From contig NW_026570224.1 of NCBI RefSeq assembly GCF_019649055.1, forward strand, positions 1,736,001 to 1,800,000: a DNA stretch of 64,000 bases. Reading direction: 5' to 3'. The stretch comes from Paramacrobiotus metropolitanus (taxonomy: Eukaryota > Tardigrada > Eutardigrada > Parachela > Macrobiotidae). Position numbers and translations under genes: made by a program. This document shows, in pieces, positions 1 to 15,515 of the stretch (position 1 is its first letter; each line of letters starts with the position of its first letter). Below the pieces are notes generated by a model. It saw only the letters and a list, made by a program, of their open reading frames with translations, did no database searches and was not told the DNA's origin.

Positions 1-256
1 GACTTTTTACGTGTGCGTGAGCCCGAAGCGTTATTTAGCGGTTTCATTTTCCGTTCTTTAGTTATCTGTTCATTTACTTGGAAGAAAGCCAACGAGGACC
101 TTTTCTGGCAAACTGTTTCTTGGTGGTTGGGCGCTTCTGGTCAGCGTTTGTAATGTTGAACTCAGTAAACTGTATCCAATACGGAATTTGAGCCTACTGA
201 CTACTGCTGGTAGCCCGTAGCCATCAGAAACCGCCACCCACGAAACCAAAACCGAA

Positions 257-3152
257 GTGAACAAAAACAACAACATGGCCAATGCAGCAGGCAAGGCTGG
301 TCGACAGCTGGAGGGCGAGAGTGACACAAGTGCGAAGAAACGCCGTTATGGCAGTATTCTGGTCGCTGCGACGCCGGACATCACGGCCAGTTCCACAGAC
401 GGAAGTGATGAGGGTGAAGTGTTGTTTTCCAGCGAGCGCGAGTGGAGAAGTTTCGCTACGGAGTATAACTGCCTTGTACGACTGGCAAATGTGGCGCTCC
501 ATGCCAAAAGCAAAGGTGCGGTTTTAATTTTTTTTGACTGAATTACTAATACCATGGTCTATGTATACTGATGTACCTACGCTGCTAATACGGAGCTTTT
601 TTGTCTGTTTGTCACAAATACCATAATTTGTGATTAATTTGGTTTCCGGAATCTGCTGTTTTAAACTCTGGTGTAAGCTGTTCGTTGCGGGTGGTAGTTT
701 TGACTCATATAGTTTTTTTATGTAGACGAGCCCATCATAGTCCACTTAAAGGAAAATCAGGAAGACAATGAATGGATGATCGTTATCGAAAATACCAAAG
801 AATTTCCAATCGGATTAAAAATCAGTGCGTTCTCGGTCCATGACTTTAAGTACGTTGAGAAGCCACTGTTGATCATCACACCGACCGCCGAATTCTTCCA
901 GCGTATCCTGGACAGTGCTCGCGCCATCGCTGGTCGCATTGGAAACAATGGCGACGCTTCGGCCCGCTGCATTCTCATTAGTTTCGATAAACGCTCATCT
1001 TCGAACTTCTTTGTAAGGTTTAAACGAAGAGTTAAAGAAGGGCGCATTCATGCTGAGAAGTTGCCTGAAGAGGACGAAAAGAAATACTTGGAGCAGGCCG
1101 GTGGCGCTGACGTCAGACTGGCCGCGTCTTTGTCGCAGTCGAAAGGTGCCCAATCTTCTATAGGCATGTCGAATTCAGAGCAGTTGGCACCGTCTTGCCC
1201 GAATCCATTCCACATCCTCGTTGATCTGCTTGGAGTAGCGGCATTTCTGGGAAAAGACGCGATGTTCTGTTTCGTGCCGTCCAAGAGAGTTCTGAAAATC
1301 TGTCCCAGTCGGTACGCTCGTCCCAAGAGTTGTATGACGGTTGACGTTGGAAAATTTGAATATTATCAGTATGACCACAGCACCGGCGCTTTGCGCATTG
1401 CCTTCAATGACATCAGCGCTGCTGCAGATATCGCTCAGGAATTGATTAAATTGTCTGATGCAAAAAATCTTATGGAGCCTGGTTCTAACAAATTGCTTTG
1501 CGGATCGGCTTTGCGTGCAATTCTGAACGAGAGTGTCAATCCTGTTTGGCTGCACGAGGTTTTAGCGGGGATAGGTATTCCTCGTGATGAACTGCCGAAG
1601 GATAGTTTGGCCAAATCCCTTTTTCCGCATATTAAAGGCATAGGACTTCCTCGTGCTCATCATGTTAATGGAACGTCAGTGAAAGGTCCATTGGATAATA
1701 TTGTACCCTTGGATAACTTTCTCCCGCCCGAAAAATCGCATTTGAATCCTATTTCTGTCCTCACTGGCCAAAATAAACCCAAGACCAGTTGGCCTGCAAT
1801 GGTTTCTGCGCCAAAGGATTTTCGGCAATCAAATGGATTACTACCGCCGTCAAACAAAGGTTCTCGCATGTTCGAAGCGTCTCAACATCAGACACTGCGT
1901 AAAGATACATCCACTGATGCACGAAACCATCGAAGTCTAAGTCGTCGGATTATACCTTCCGTTGTTTCGGCGGCAGACTATGTTCGTTCGTCGTCTGAGG
2001 AGGAAGGAAGAAATAGCTTACAGTCCGTTGGCAATAATGTGGCAGTAGGGCTGATGAAGCCGGGTGAATTCTCTTCGGCACCTATTATGGTTATGACCCA
2101 GTCGTCTGATTCAACGCAACGGTGCCCCGTTCCACTGGACATTAGCCTCGATACGCTTGGCGTGGCAGGGTTTCTGGGCAAGTCTGCTATGATTTCAGTC
2201 TAGCGAGAGAGGAGAGCTATTAAAATTTGTCCTAGCCCCGATAGGCGTCCAGAAGGTTGTGTTTATGTGGACGCTTGCGCTTTTGAATTTTACCATTATG
2301 ATCACCGCTCCGGCGCTTTGCACTTGGCTTTCAGAGACAACCGAGCCGCGGAAATAGCAAAAAAACTTACTGAATTATCCGACGAAAAAGATGCTTTGGT
2401 TGGGGACCGAAGAATGAGTAAATTTCATGGATCGGCTTTGCGGGCGATTGTAAACGATGATGAGCGTGCAGCTGGTTGGATCGAAGCCGCTTTGATGGGG
2501 ATAAGCGTTCGTCGTGGTGACCTCCCTACATGCGACCTGGCTAGCGCTTTGTTTCCCGGTTTTAAAGGTTTCGCATCTCCACTTGGACAGACCGTATGTC
2601 TTAAATTATCTTATTATAGTATTATTGTTTGAATTTCGCTAAATCGATTAAGTAATTGCTTAGAACGGCCAGAGAAATGTTGTTATAAGCGATTTTCCGG
2701 GTAAGAGATATTTTTAGAAAACGAAAAGTTTTTTCAGTTTTTCACATAGCTTCTACGGTAGAACCGCCCTAATGCCGGTCGTTTTAAAGTGTATCTTTCC
2801 ATGTTTTTCTTCAGTGTGTGAATACGATGTCGTTTGGTTATAATTCGTAACAGCAGAAGCTACAAGGAGAATTAAAGTGATTAAAGATTTGCATTAAAAA
2901 TTAAACAACCCATTATATACAGTACTTTTCATAAGTTTTCTGCGTACACAATCTGTATTTTCATTTGTACGTTAACATCTCTCTCTCTGATTTGAGTACA
3001 GACTGTACAGTATACTGCGTACGATTAATAGTACGATTTTGATTTGCGTTGATAACCTTTTTTTATCTTTAGATGCAGATTGTGATTATCACGTTAGTAC
3101 ACCGCCAACTTTATTATCTAAAGTTCTGAACAGTCCTTCCAATTCAACCTAA
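257..3152 (+). CDS. Unrecognised protein with a tandem ~145-residue domain, interrupted by an in-frame TAG
   Basis: I do not recognise the family. Proposed exons are 257-515, 726-2567 and 3073-3152 (727 codons counting one internal stop). The first intron has a clean donor and a TTTTTTTATGTAG acceptor, and the frame carries across. The N-terminal third (about residues 55-210) is mixed and looks globular. It is followed by a domain at about 1195-1640 that recurs at about 2121-2567; both copies share LGVA-FLGK, KICPS, YDH-SGAL, GSALRAI and SLFP/ALFP. A polar Ser/Pro linker (about 1680-2110) separates them. In the second copy codon 2201-2203 is TAG; the frame then continues and the copies align with no gap, so the stop occupies exactly one residue position. 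The 3' end is less certain: an alternative donor at 2594 would give a different short tail. If the TAG terminates, the product has 578 residues and only one full domain. Confidence 0.6.
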
Positions 3153-3438
3153 TGCTCTGTGTTCACTCTCATAGCTCAGCGGCAGTGCATGGCGTCTTGA
3201 GCTTACAATTGTTAAAACACTTGTGTTAGTTCCATCCGCTGATTACCTCACAGCTCACTTGCTTTGATACGAGTATGAAGTTTTGGTCCCGCTTCTAAGT
3301 TTTCTGTTAAAAACATTTTTTCATTTTGAAACCGTCGTAGGCAGAGTAGTTAAGGATAATTTGCAGATTGCTACATCTGGTTCCATACCAGCGCCTGGGA
3401 AAGTAAACGGTGCACTGGTGTGTCCTGACGTGTTTATA

Positions 3439-6775
<3,337 letters not shown>

Positions 6776-7746
6776 TATGTCAGACTTGTACGTTCCCAGA
6801 CTTTGAGCGACTCATTTCTGCCAGATTAGTAGTATAATAGTACCTAATGCATTTCGTAGTTTATGATACTTAGTTTTTACATTCTTTTTTTCTTCCGCTA
6901 CATTCGTACAAGCTATTACTGGGAGCCTCTTCCGTTTTCATAAAGTTGAATTAATTTCCCTTTTTAGTTGTAGTTTATGATTTTCTGTGTACCACATCTG
7001 GTGCGGCGTGATGTGCTTAATAATTGAGATTTTTAAAATTGTATAGCTTCATCTTTTGTCCAAGTTTGGGCTGCTTTATTGGTTCATTAAATTTGCAGTA
7101 TACCCTTCTGTGAACTTTCTGAATCGACGACAATAATAACTAGAGTAGAGTATTATGAGCCATTTTACATGTGCCAAGTAGTAAATTCTAAAATGACAAA
7201 TGAAGTAAGCACGAAGACAAGACATTGCAGCAGAGTCACCCTACCAATTTTCCTAGGCAGAATAATGCTATGCTTTTTGTTGGAAATGTGAGTTATTATA
7301 GTAAAGGAGAAAAATGGGCCTTGTGATCTTATCGTACTGATATAATATTTCTGTAATTTAATATTTTGCAGTGGCTTCATACCAGTTTGCGGACTAAAAT
7401 TGTATCTAATTTTTGAAAAATCCAAAAACTTCCGACCTCCTCGGAGAGGCGGTATAGCAGGATTTAGCCAATAACTTCTATTCCCACAGATGTTCGGCCA
7501 AATGGTAATTGAAGTGCTTACTGTAATGATTTTATTCTTTGTTCATTTAAAATTTTAAACGATCAAAAAATTGTTATAAACTATAAAGTTGTGGTTTTGT
7601 TTTGAGTAAGTGTTATAATATTGTTATCGGACTATCCGTACACGATTCGTGGTCTTCGGGATCAGGACCAAACTAGGAGTATCGAGCGCTTGTAATCTGT
7701 GTGTTGGAAGTGTCAGCTGCTTGCGCCGCTACGGCTAATTGCAAAA
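6776..7746. other. Intergenic, no gene recognised
   Basis: This AT-rich stretch lies between the DPYS stop and the DDX27 start on the same strand. I read both strands and found only short ORFs without family resemblance. It should contain the DPYS 3' UTR and the DDX27 promoter and 5' UTR. Confidence 0.5.
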
Positions 7747-10700
7747 ATGAAGAAGACGGCCTCGAAGACCATTACAGGAAAGAAGCGAAAATATTCCATG
7801 AAGTCCAAGAGTACCGGTCTAGTGCAATCATCCGATCCAAAAATGGACGTTTCGATACCTATTGATCAAGAAGACATTGCGAGAGAGGCTGAAAAAGAAG
7901 AAGAAGTGGATGACGCTTTTGACGAAGGTTTCGAGCTTTTTGCTGATGGCGATGATTATCTGAAGGATACCTGGGATACTTCGCGTAACCGTCAGTCCAG
8001 TAAACGGAAAGCGGAAAAGGCCTCCAGAGATGATGAAAATGCGAATGATCGACTCAAAACCAAGCAACAGCGGAAAGTGAAGGCCAAGGAAACGAAACCA
8101 GCGGACGAAGACCTGCAAGAACCCAATCACGTTCCCGAGGGAACCCAAACGGACTTCACCTCCAGCACCATCGCATTTCATGTGAATATTCTTCCTGATT
8201 ATTATCCGCTCAGTATGAATTTATGATTATTTATTTTACAAAATTTTCTGTACTTAGGAAATGAGTCTATCCAGGCCGATTCTCAAGGCGATTTCCGATA
8301 TGAATTTTTCATCGCCAACTCCAATTCAAGCTTCCGCAATTCCTGTTGCGCTGTTAGGCCGAGATCTGTGCGCCTGTTCGCGAACGGGAACCGGTAAGGG
8401 CTCTCTTGAACCAGTTTTATCATATAATTTTTATTTGTTCACTTTTGTTATATACTCGTACTTTTTATTCGGGCATAATTTTTGCTTTTAAGTTTTATAT
8501 CTAGTCCGTGGTTATTTTAAATTTAGGTAAAACTGCGGCTTATATGTTGCCTATTTTGGAACGGTTGCATTATAAACCGAGAGCGGATGTGGCCACACGT
8601 GTGCTTGTCCTTGTTCCCACTCGCGAACTGGGAGCTCAAGTTTATTCAGTTACGAAGGATTTAATTAAGGTATAGCGTTTGTCGAATTTTTCAAAAAGAA
8701 TTTTTGTCGAGTTTGTATCCATACGCTGTTCATCAGTTTTTCGCTCCAGTATTTTCCAGATTATATCCAAGTTGCGCTGGCTGTTGGTGGATTGGATATG
8801 AAGAAACAGGAAAAAGAACTGCGGGAGAAACCGGATATTGTCATCGCCACTCCGGGTCGCTTGTTGGATCATTTACAAAATACACCATCGTTCGGGCTCC
8901 AGCAAGTGGAAATTCTCGTATTAGATGAAGCGGATCGGATGTTGGATGAATATTTCGCGGAGCAGGTGCTGTACATCCGTTTGCAATATCTTGAGCGATA
9001 CTGGTGATTGTAATAATGTTTTTAACATTACGTAGATGGGCGAAATCATCAAAATGTGCGCTGCCACGCGACAGTCCATGCTCTTTTCGGCGACATTAAC
9101 TGAAGAAGTTGAGAAGCTGGCAGCCGTTTCTTTGAACGATCCGGTACGCTTGTTTGTGGACGAAAGCGCGTCGGTCGCGGCGGCTTTACGCCAAGAATTT
9201 GTCCGAGTGAGAGAGGAGAATACACGAGAAGCGCTAGTGTTAGCGTTGTTGTGTCGAAATTTTACCGAACGGACCCTTGTTTTCATTCCGACAAAAGTCC
9301 AAGTCCATCGCTTCTATTTGATTCTAAAGCTGTTCAAGATGAAAGCTGCAGAACTGCATGGAAATTTATCGCAAATGCAGGTACTGCTTATCTTTATAGA
9401 TTTCTTGCTTCTTTAGTCTATTTGCATTTTTTTTGTACTCGTACTTTTTTGGGCTTTGTACGTCCATTACTTACAATTAAATGCGCATTCCGCTGTTTTT
9501 AAATATAGCGACTAGCTGCGCTGGAAGAATTCAAGGAATCTCGAGTAGACATCCTTTTAGCTACAGATGTTGCCGCTCGTGGATTGGATATACCGTTTGT
9601 GAAAACTGTGATCAATTTGTCATTGCCAAAAACACTGGAACAATATATACACCGTGTTGGTCGTACAGCTCGTGCCGGGCGAGTTGGACGGTTGGTTGTC
9701 GTTTATCGTCTTATAATTTTCTTGTACATTAGTTGGTTTACAGGCGGTTTGTTTTTGCAGGTCGGTTTCTTTAGTCGGAGAAAACGAACGAAAACTATTG
9801 AAAATTATTGTTAAGAATGCCCGCTTGCCAGTTCAGAACCGCATTATTCCTCCAGGTATGTACTATGCTGCAGCTTCGACGGCTTGTTTTATTTTTTGTT
9901 TTTATGGATTGTATAACGTTAGATTTTGGCTATTGTAGAAGTCATCAGTAGCTATGTTAGCAAGCTGCAAGCCATGGAGAAAGATATTGAAGAACTGATG
10001 AAAACAGAAAAAGCTGAGAAGACTCTTGCTCAGGTCGCTAGCGATATTAACAAAGCGGAAAGGCAGTTGAGTGGACAAACAGTGGACGATAAACCAGGCA
10101 GGAAGGCAGCTATTCCAGGATTTCATAAGGGCAAAAGCAGAAAATGGAGGAAAGGTAAAATATAATCATTACGATTCATTAGTCTGAATAATGCAGCTGA
10201 AAAAACCTTCCCTTTTTGTTAGTACATTCTGGTTTGTTTAATAGGCTCTGAACCTGCAAAAAAAGATAAGAAAAAGAGCCTCAAAATGCCCTCCGATCCT
10301 GAGGACAAGTCTCTGTCTAAAGTACAAAAAGCCCAGGCTCACAAATTCAAGAAAGATTTCAAACCAAAGCGAACTCGAGCTTGCGTAGATGTGCCGAACT
10401 TTGGAAAACCGAAACCATCCACTGGTACGGTTCTGCCGCTCTGTAAACTTGGTGCTTTCTTTGCCAGTTTAATAAATTTGTCCAGCTTCTTCGCGCAATG
10501 TTTAATACTTTTACAGACTTATAGAAATGATGGCTGTAGTATGTACTAGGCAGTTAGGCAGTATGTACTGCCGGCAGGCAGCAGAAAAGAACAGCATCAT
10601 AAGATGCCGGCAATAAAGGAATGTATTGTCCGTATTTCGCAGATTTTATCGTGAAAACTTTGTCTAGAGCCTTGTTTTAAGTTGTTTACAGTTGCATCGC

Positions 10701-10916
10701 ATATTTGAAGGTTGCACTTACAATTTGTACTTTTGCAGTTGTTCAACCTATGTTCTTTTAGGTTCTAAGAAAAAGAAAGGCGGCAATAAAGGATCTACGT
10801 TTGCCGCGGATTTAACCGATACCAGGAAGAAAGGCGTCAAAAGATTGTTGAAAGCCGGTGGAGGCCGCCCGAGAGACCGTAAAGGCAAAACACGTAAAGG
10901 GAAAGGAAAGCGATGA
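7747..10916 (+). CDS. DDX27: DEAD-box RNA helicase DDX27 (yeast Drs1 orthologue)
   Basis: Ten exons: 7747-8181, 8258-8393, 8527-8669, 8750-8965, 9036-9380, 9509-9690, 9761-9855, 9939-10154, 10245-10424, 10762-10916; 700 codons plus stop. DDX27/Drs1 acts in the nucleolus on 27S pre-rRNA during 60S subunit assembly. Motifs in order: Q motif ([11 protein letters not shown]), motif I SRTGTGKT split by intron 2, [18 protein letters not shown] in [33 protein letters not shown] and [11 protein letters not shown]. The DEYF after DEAD and the VGGLDMK stretch are DDX27-type rather than generic DEAD-box. The N-terminus is Lys-rich then acidic (about 50-80); the C-terminal 200 residues are Lys/Arg-rich, typical of nucleolar targeting. 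Exon 8 was placed at the acceptor ending 9938; an earlier AG at 9922 leads to a stop. Its stop codon lies two bases from the stop of the convergent kinase gene. Confidence 0.95.
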
Positions 10917-10918
10917 TT

Positions 10919-12205
10919 CTACACCCAGATTTCCACAACTTGCGAGATATCTTTGTAAATAGATTTCACTGGTCTGTTTGCGTCCACCTGGAAAGATTAA
11001 AATATTAAATGAAGCAAAGCAGTTTCCGGATTGCGGAAATTTCTAGTCGCCGTACCGTGTACAGTTTGTTGTGTGGGCCGTAATAATGGGCCAGTTCCGC
11101 TACACATGAATGAAACCATGTGAGACGGTTCTCTACTGCTTCATGCACGTCGTCCGGTCGTCGACTGGTTTTACTGCGATCTGTCAATCGGCTTTTCATG
11201 ATTTCATCATCCGCCTCCAGTAAAATCACTGCTCGGGGAAACCCGATCTGTTAAGAATGCAATTAATATGACATGAGTGTTCTTATCTGTTTTACACTGG
11301 TTATCGTACTTCGCGCTCGTATTGCACGGCTTGGTGGAGATACCTGGGAAAACCATGGATGATAAACGGCTTGCTGGCCTGTTGAAGGCGCTGGGTCATT
11401 GTGGCTTTGAGGACGTACATCGCTTCGTCCTTAAATATGAAAGAAATCTTGATTATCCGTGGAAGTGATAGGCTGGCCGCTGGTAGCAGTGATCTGAGTC
11501 TGTGGTTTTTTTATGAAAACCATTAAACGTTCAGACCCCGTTACACTGACCATGGTGAGCCCGTTCAGGCGGAATTACTCGTGGGCGGGGTCACAGCGTT
11601 TAACGACGCAGTACTGTACTGGAACGGTCCATGCTACCTACTTCAGCTACCTAATTGTAAGTACAATTTTTTAGCATTACTTACCAAAGGGACCATTCCA
11701 CCTTTGTCGTACGCTTCTTGCAACCTGTTAGCATGATCCGTCTGTCCTTTGCGAAACGTGTCCCTTATAGCCTGACCCATAGAAATATGGTGCATGTCGA
11801 AGTCTTCCGCTAACTGTTTGCATTGAGTGGCTTTGCCGGACCCTGGCCCGCCTGGAAAGCATCTCGGTGCACACAGTATAGTATATTTTTAGTTCAATAA
11901 GTTTATGCTAGTGGTGACATAAATGAGTTTTGATAACTCACCGATTACGAATATCACCGGTTCCCTGGTGCGTTGTAGCAGATTCAAATTCAGATCAAGA
12001 GTCGGCTGGTTCTGAAATATTACCTCATCGGCAGCTAACCATAAGTGAGCTAACAATTGATAAACGTAAACACTGTATTTCTGATAACACTGTTTCCTAC
12101 GATTAGAACTTGGAAGTACTACTACGGAGTTCTACCATTCATATTTTAGATGCTGTTTTGGAATGTGATTTTAAGTTCGTAATTTTACGAAGGTACCTCG
12201 TCCAT
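10919..12205 (-). CDS. Short-type adenylate kinase-like nucleoside monophosphate kinase (AK1/AK5 group)
   Basis: Exons read on the minus strand: 12205-12197, 12080-11942, 11851-11685, 11429-11310, 11247-11056, 10987-10919; 231 codons plus stop. The family moves phosphate between ATP and AMP (or UMP/CMP) in the cytosol. Visible motifs: P-loop GGPGSGKATQC, the VPL nucleotide-binding turn, HGFPR (usually DGFPR/DGYPR), a short lid (SKTSRRPDD) and a final DANRPV strand. The short lid and the YEREIGFP stretch resemble AK1/AK5 more than UMP-CMP kinase. Two positions are unusual: Ala after the P-loop Lys where Gly is typical, and His in place of the conserved Asp before GFPR, so catalytic competence is uncertain. 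The first exon (ATG GAC GAG, then a GT donor) is only three codons; it was chosen because it is in frame with a good acceptor. The stop sits two bases from the DDX27 stop. Confidence 0.85.
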
Positions 12206-12884
12206 TGGCTGGCTTGTTTGCACCTTAACCGCACTGAGTATACTGAAGTAACTTTTATTGCAGGTTCCGTCTTCCGGTTAGCGCCGGCGTATGGAGTAAG
12301 AATAAGACACAAATTTCAGTTCACTAGCACAGTATGGCATTCCAACAATAAATAAATGTGTTAGTTCTACATTACCAAATTTGGCTAATACCACTGGATT
12401 GTTTATTTCCGTTTAGGTCATTTATCGTAGCTCAAGCAAAAACATACAGTGCACTTAAGTGAGAAACGTTGTGTTTTACCCAGCAACATACGCGATCGGC
12501 TGGAATAGGCAATCACACCGATTTTCGGAGCATACACGCACAAGCTACTAACTCTCCTTCAGAACCAATTACAGCTTTATTTACAATTGTTAAGAACGTT
12601 TTGGCTGCGTTAAAAATTAGAAATCTCAAAGCAGAAAGAACAGTCATTTCAGTGGATTAACCCAAGAAAACGCTAGCGACAGAAAACCGGAAGACAAACT
12701 GCCTGAGTATGAGAGAAAAGACATCGAAAAAGAGGATAATGGATACTGCGACTACTCAAATTCACATACACAAAAAACCAAAGCAATGATAAAAACGAAA
12801 AACTAACTGCACAAAAGCCAGATTTTTACAAACATCACGGCGTTTTCCCGCTCCTCAAATAAATAACTTTATCCGGAACTCTTT
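12206..12884. other. Intergenic between AMPK gamma and the adenylate kinase-like gene
   Basis: No further coding exons were recognised. As both flanking genes run leftward, this stretch should carry the AMPK gamma 3' UTR and the kinase promoter. Short open frames here have no family features. Confidence 0.5.
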
Positions 12885-14764
12885 TTACAGATCATTTGCA
12901 CTACTGGTCGGAATACCCGGAGTGGGCGTGGAGCCAGTACGAGGTGTGGAACTCGGTGTTGGAGAGCTGGCCGAGCTCAGTGTGTCCTCCAGAACATCAT
13001 CCAGTCCGGGTATCAGTCCTGCCGGTCGCAGCACCAGAAAATTGAGAATATCGGATAGCGACATGACGCCGTGCACTTTTCCGTTATTGTCTGTCACAAC
13101 CAATCGATGCACTTCCGCTTTGACTATGACATTCAGCACAGATCCCAACGTGTCCGACAGCGCGCATTTATGCACACCTTCGAACCATTCATTACGATGC
13201 TCCAGCGCCTGCTGAATGGTCACATCCAAATTGCTGTACGTCTTCTCCGCGGCTAGATTGATGACATCGAATTTGGCATAAATATCCACCACTTTGCCGT
13301 CGTGGTCGACTACCGGCAGGGCCGATACACGCCGATTGACGAATTTCGTTAAGGCGTCTATGATTTTACTATCCGGGGAGACGGTTTCGATATTCGAGTA
13401 AGTGCCAATCTGATCCTTCAGCTCCTCAAGAGTGCGGTTGAGAATGATGGGCAAGTGCTGATCATCGGTGGCTTCGGTGATTTCTCCCGCCACACTCAAA
13501 CGCATCCACTGAGATAAATACAGCATGAGAAATTTCAGGATACGTTTGTGGGTCAGGATGTATAAAACGTTTCCGGTACCCGGATCGATCACGGGCAGGC
13601 GATGCACCTGTTAATGGAAAAATCTAATATAGGTAGCCAACCGAAGCGTACAACAGGATCACGCGTAAACAACGGTAAAACCGACTAAAGCCTTTCCCAG
13701 TGGGAAACATTCTATTCCTAGACGAGGGAATATTGTCGTTTCAAATCAAAACACCGTAACCCAATGAACAAGGAAAATGAGAAATTCCTGGTGGTACAGA
13801 ATCGAGAATAAATGCATTCTGGACCATGAAAAAGGTTTCTAAGTAGTACTCAAATTTCATCTTCTTTAACGAACGCGCTGACTGCTTACTAAAACTCTTT
13901 TTTGAGCGGAAACAGCTTGATAAAATAAAAAAGTGTACACTGAAATTCGAAGCAGTAAATGCTTCAAAAATCAATTCTTAAATAACCAGGTAATTTTCAC
14001 ACAGAATAACTGGGTTTCAAGTTTGACCACTATGCTGTAACCACTTCGGCGAGTTTAGGATGTTTTCATTGTTTTGGTTCATGGTTTACCTTATTCTGGA
14101 TCAGCGTGCGCACAGCATCACAAAGACTAGCTTCAGGGTTAATCCATACGAACTGTTTCTGGTGATCCTTCAGCACGTCCCGCCATGTCTGAATCTTATG
14201 CTCCTCCAGTTCTTCCATGGGGATCGACGGGGTTCGGAAGTATTTATGGAGAATGGAGATGAAATCCGTCACAGTCAACATCCCCACAAACGTCTGCCGT
14301 GAGCTATCCCACAACGGGGCCGCTCTGACACCATTGTACACCAGAGCGAAGAACGCTTTCTTCACCGACAGCTGCGTATCGAAGACGACCAACTTGCTGC
14401 TGGTGGGGATCAAATCGTAACAGGTGTGCGCTTCCATAAACTTGGCGAAAACACCCAAACCATCGCGGTAAAATTCCGTGCCTTCTTCGAAGAGAATCTG
14501 ATCGGCCACCGGATAGGCATGCACTTCTCCCTCTGCATCCCGATAGATGACGGCAGTGGGATTGATACTGGGAGTGTCTAGGCTCTTCTGGATCTGCAGT
14601 CGCGGCAGATTGGGATGACCGTGCATGGAGGTCGACACCGTCAGTCCCGCTCTGTCACCATCCTGATTGCTACTGCTGCTGCTACGGTTAGCCAGCACGG
14701 CTGGCTCCGAATATTTGCGTTTGTTCCGATTGGCAAAGCGATTTAGCTGCTTCTGTAGAGACAT
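12885..14764 (-). CDS. PRKAG: AMP-activated protein kinase gamma subunit
   Basis: Two exons on the minus strand, 14764-14090 and 13607-12885, give 465 residues. The subunit senses AMP, ADP and ATP for the AMPK heterotrimer through four CBS repeats. The first ~115 residues are a Ser-rich extension unlike the short vertebrate gamma-1 N-terminus. CBS1 starts near [15 protein letters not shown] and includes NGVRAAPLW with its nucleotide-contact Arg. CBS2 includes THKRILKFL with the bound His and is split by the intron. CBS3 has ISALPVVD-like [12 protein letters not shown] and [16 protein letters not shown]4 has [13 protein letters not shown] and LSDIL. A Ser/Thr/Pro tail of about 40 residues follows. 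All key nucleotide-contact positions I can place are conserved. An alternative downstream promoter could give a shorter N-terminus, but nothing in the sequence proves it. Confidence 0.95.
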
Positions 14765-15515
14765 GATTTACGAAGATTCAGACCGATCTGTTCGACGTAG
14801 CACTTTCCCCAGTTCGTGTTATTTACGGCAAACGATTTTCGGATCAAAACAGTAACAAAAACTCAGAATGGCAAAAATATGAAGTGATCTCCGGATTCAC
14901 GGCCACATTCCACTGTAGCCCAAAAACCACATGTAAGTATCCGCCAGATATATCGAGTCTAATAACTTTTTAAGACAACTTATTAAAAAATTAAATTCGG
15001 TTTTGAACAGAAATTAATTTAACCAAACGATAGTCTCTTCATTATCATTTATCAGCAATCAAAGATAAAATCAACACATGCCAAAACATCAGACTGATGA
15101 AGGAAGATAGACGAAACCCTGGATCGACACAAACACCAGGCAGACACCTACGATTTCGAAGTCCTTCGAGATAACCGCACATAATGCGGACAGTCAGCTG
15201 ACCCTTTCAAGGGGGGGCCAGTGCTGCCGTCTAGCAATTTTGCATGCCTGCTTTTATGGCGCCGATGGGGCGCTTGATGGCCTTACTGGTACTGCCTGTG
15301 CCACTATCGATTTTAATTTTAAAATGTTGACATTTCTTCGGAAATACCGCTCTTGCAACATTACGCGGCGTTTTTTGTGGGTGTTAAAATTATCAGTGCC
15401 GCAACAGTGTCATTGTTCATTGTTGTGTAGAACAACTTCTGTTTTATTCTTAATTTACCAGTAAAAAGTTGTCGGAACACTCCTAATTGCCGGAGAAATT
15501 TCTTCAGCAGTTAAC
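14765..15515. promoter_or_regulatory. Divergent intergenic region between AMPK gamma and HSD17B12
   Basis: About 750 bases separate two divergently transcribed start codons, so both promoters and 5' UTRs should lie here. I see no coding exon and no convincing TATA box assigned to either gene. The call rests on layout only. Confidence 0.4.

Noticed and set aside
3165-3245. tRNA-like stretch with an A-box-like TAGCTCAGCGG
   Set aside because: The matching B box is degenerate (GTTCCATCC) and the ends do not pair as an acceptor stem, so neither a tRNA gene nor a SINE can be supported.
3283-3438. Upstream in-frame extension of dihydropyrimidinase
   Set aside because: The 52 extra residues are poorly structured and the Met at 3439 sits at the expected distance from the first conserved strand.
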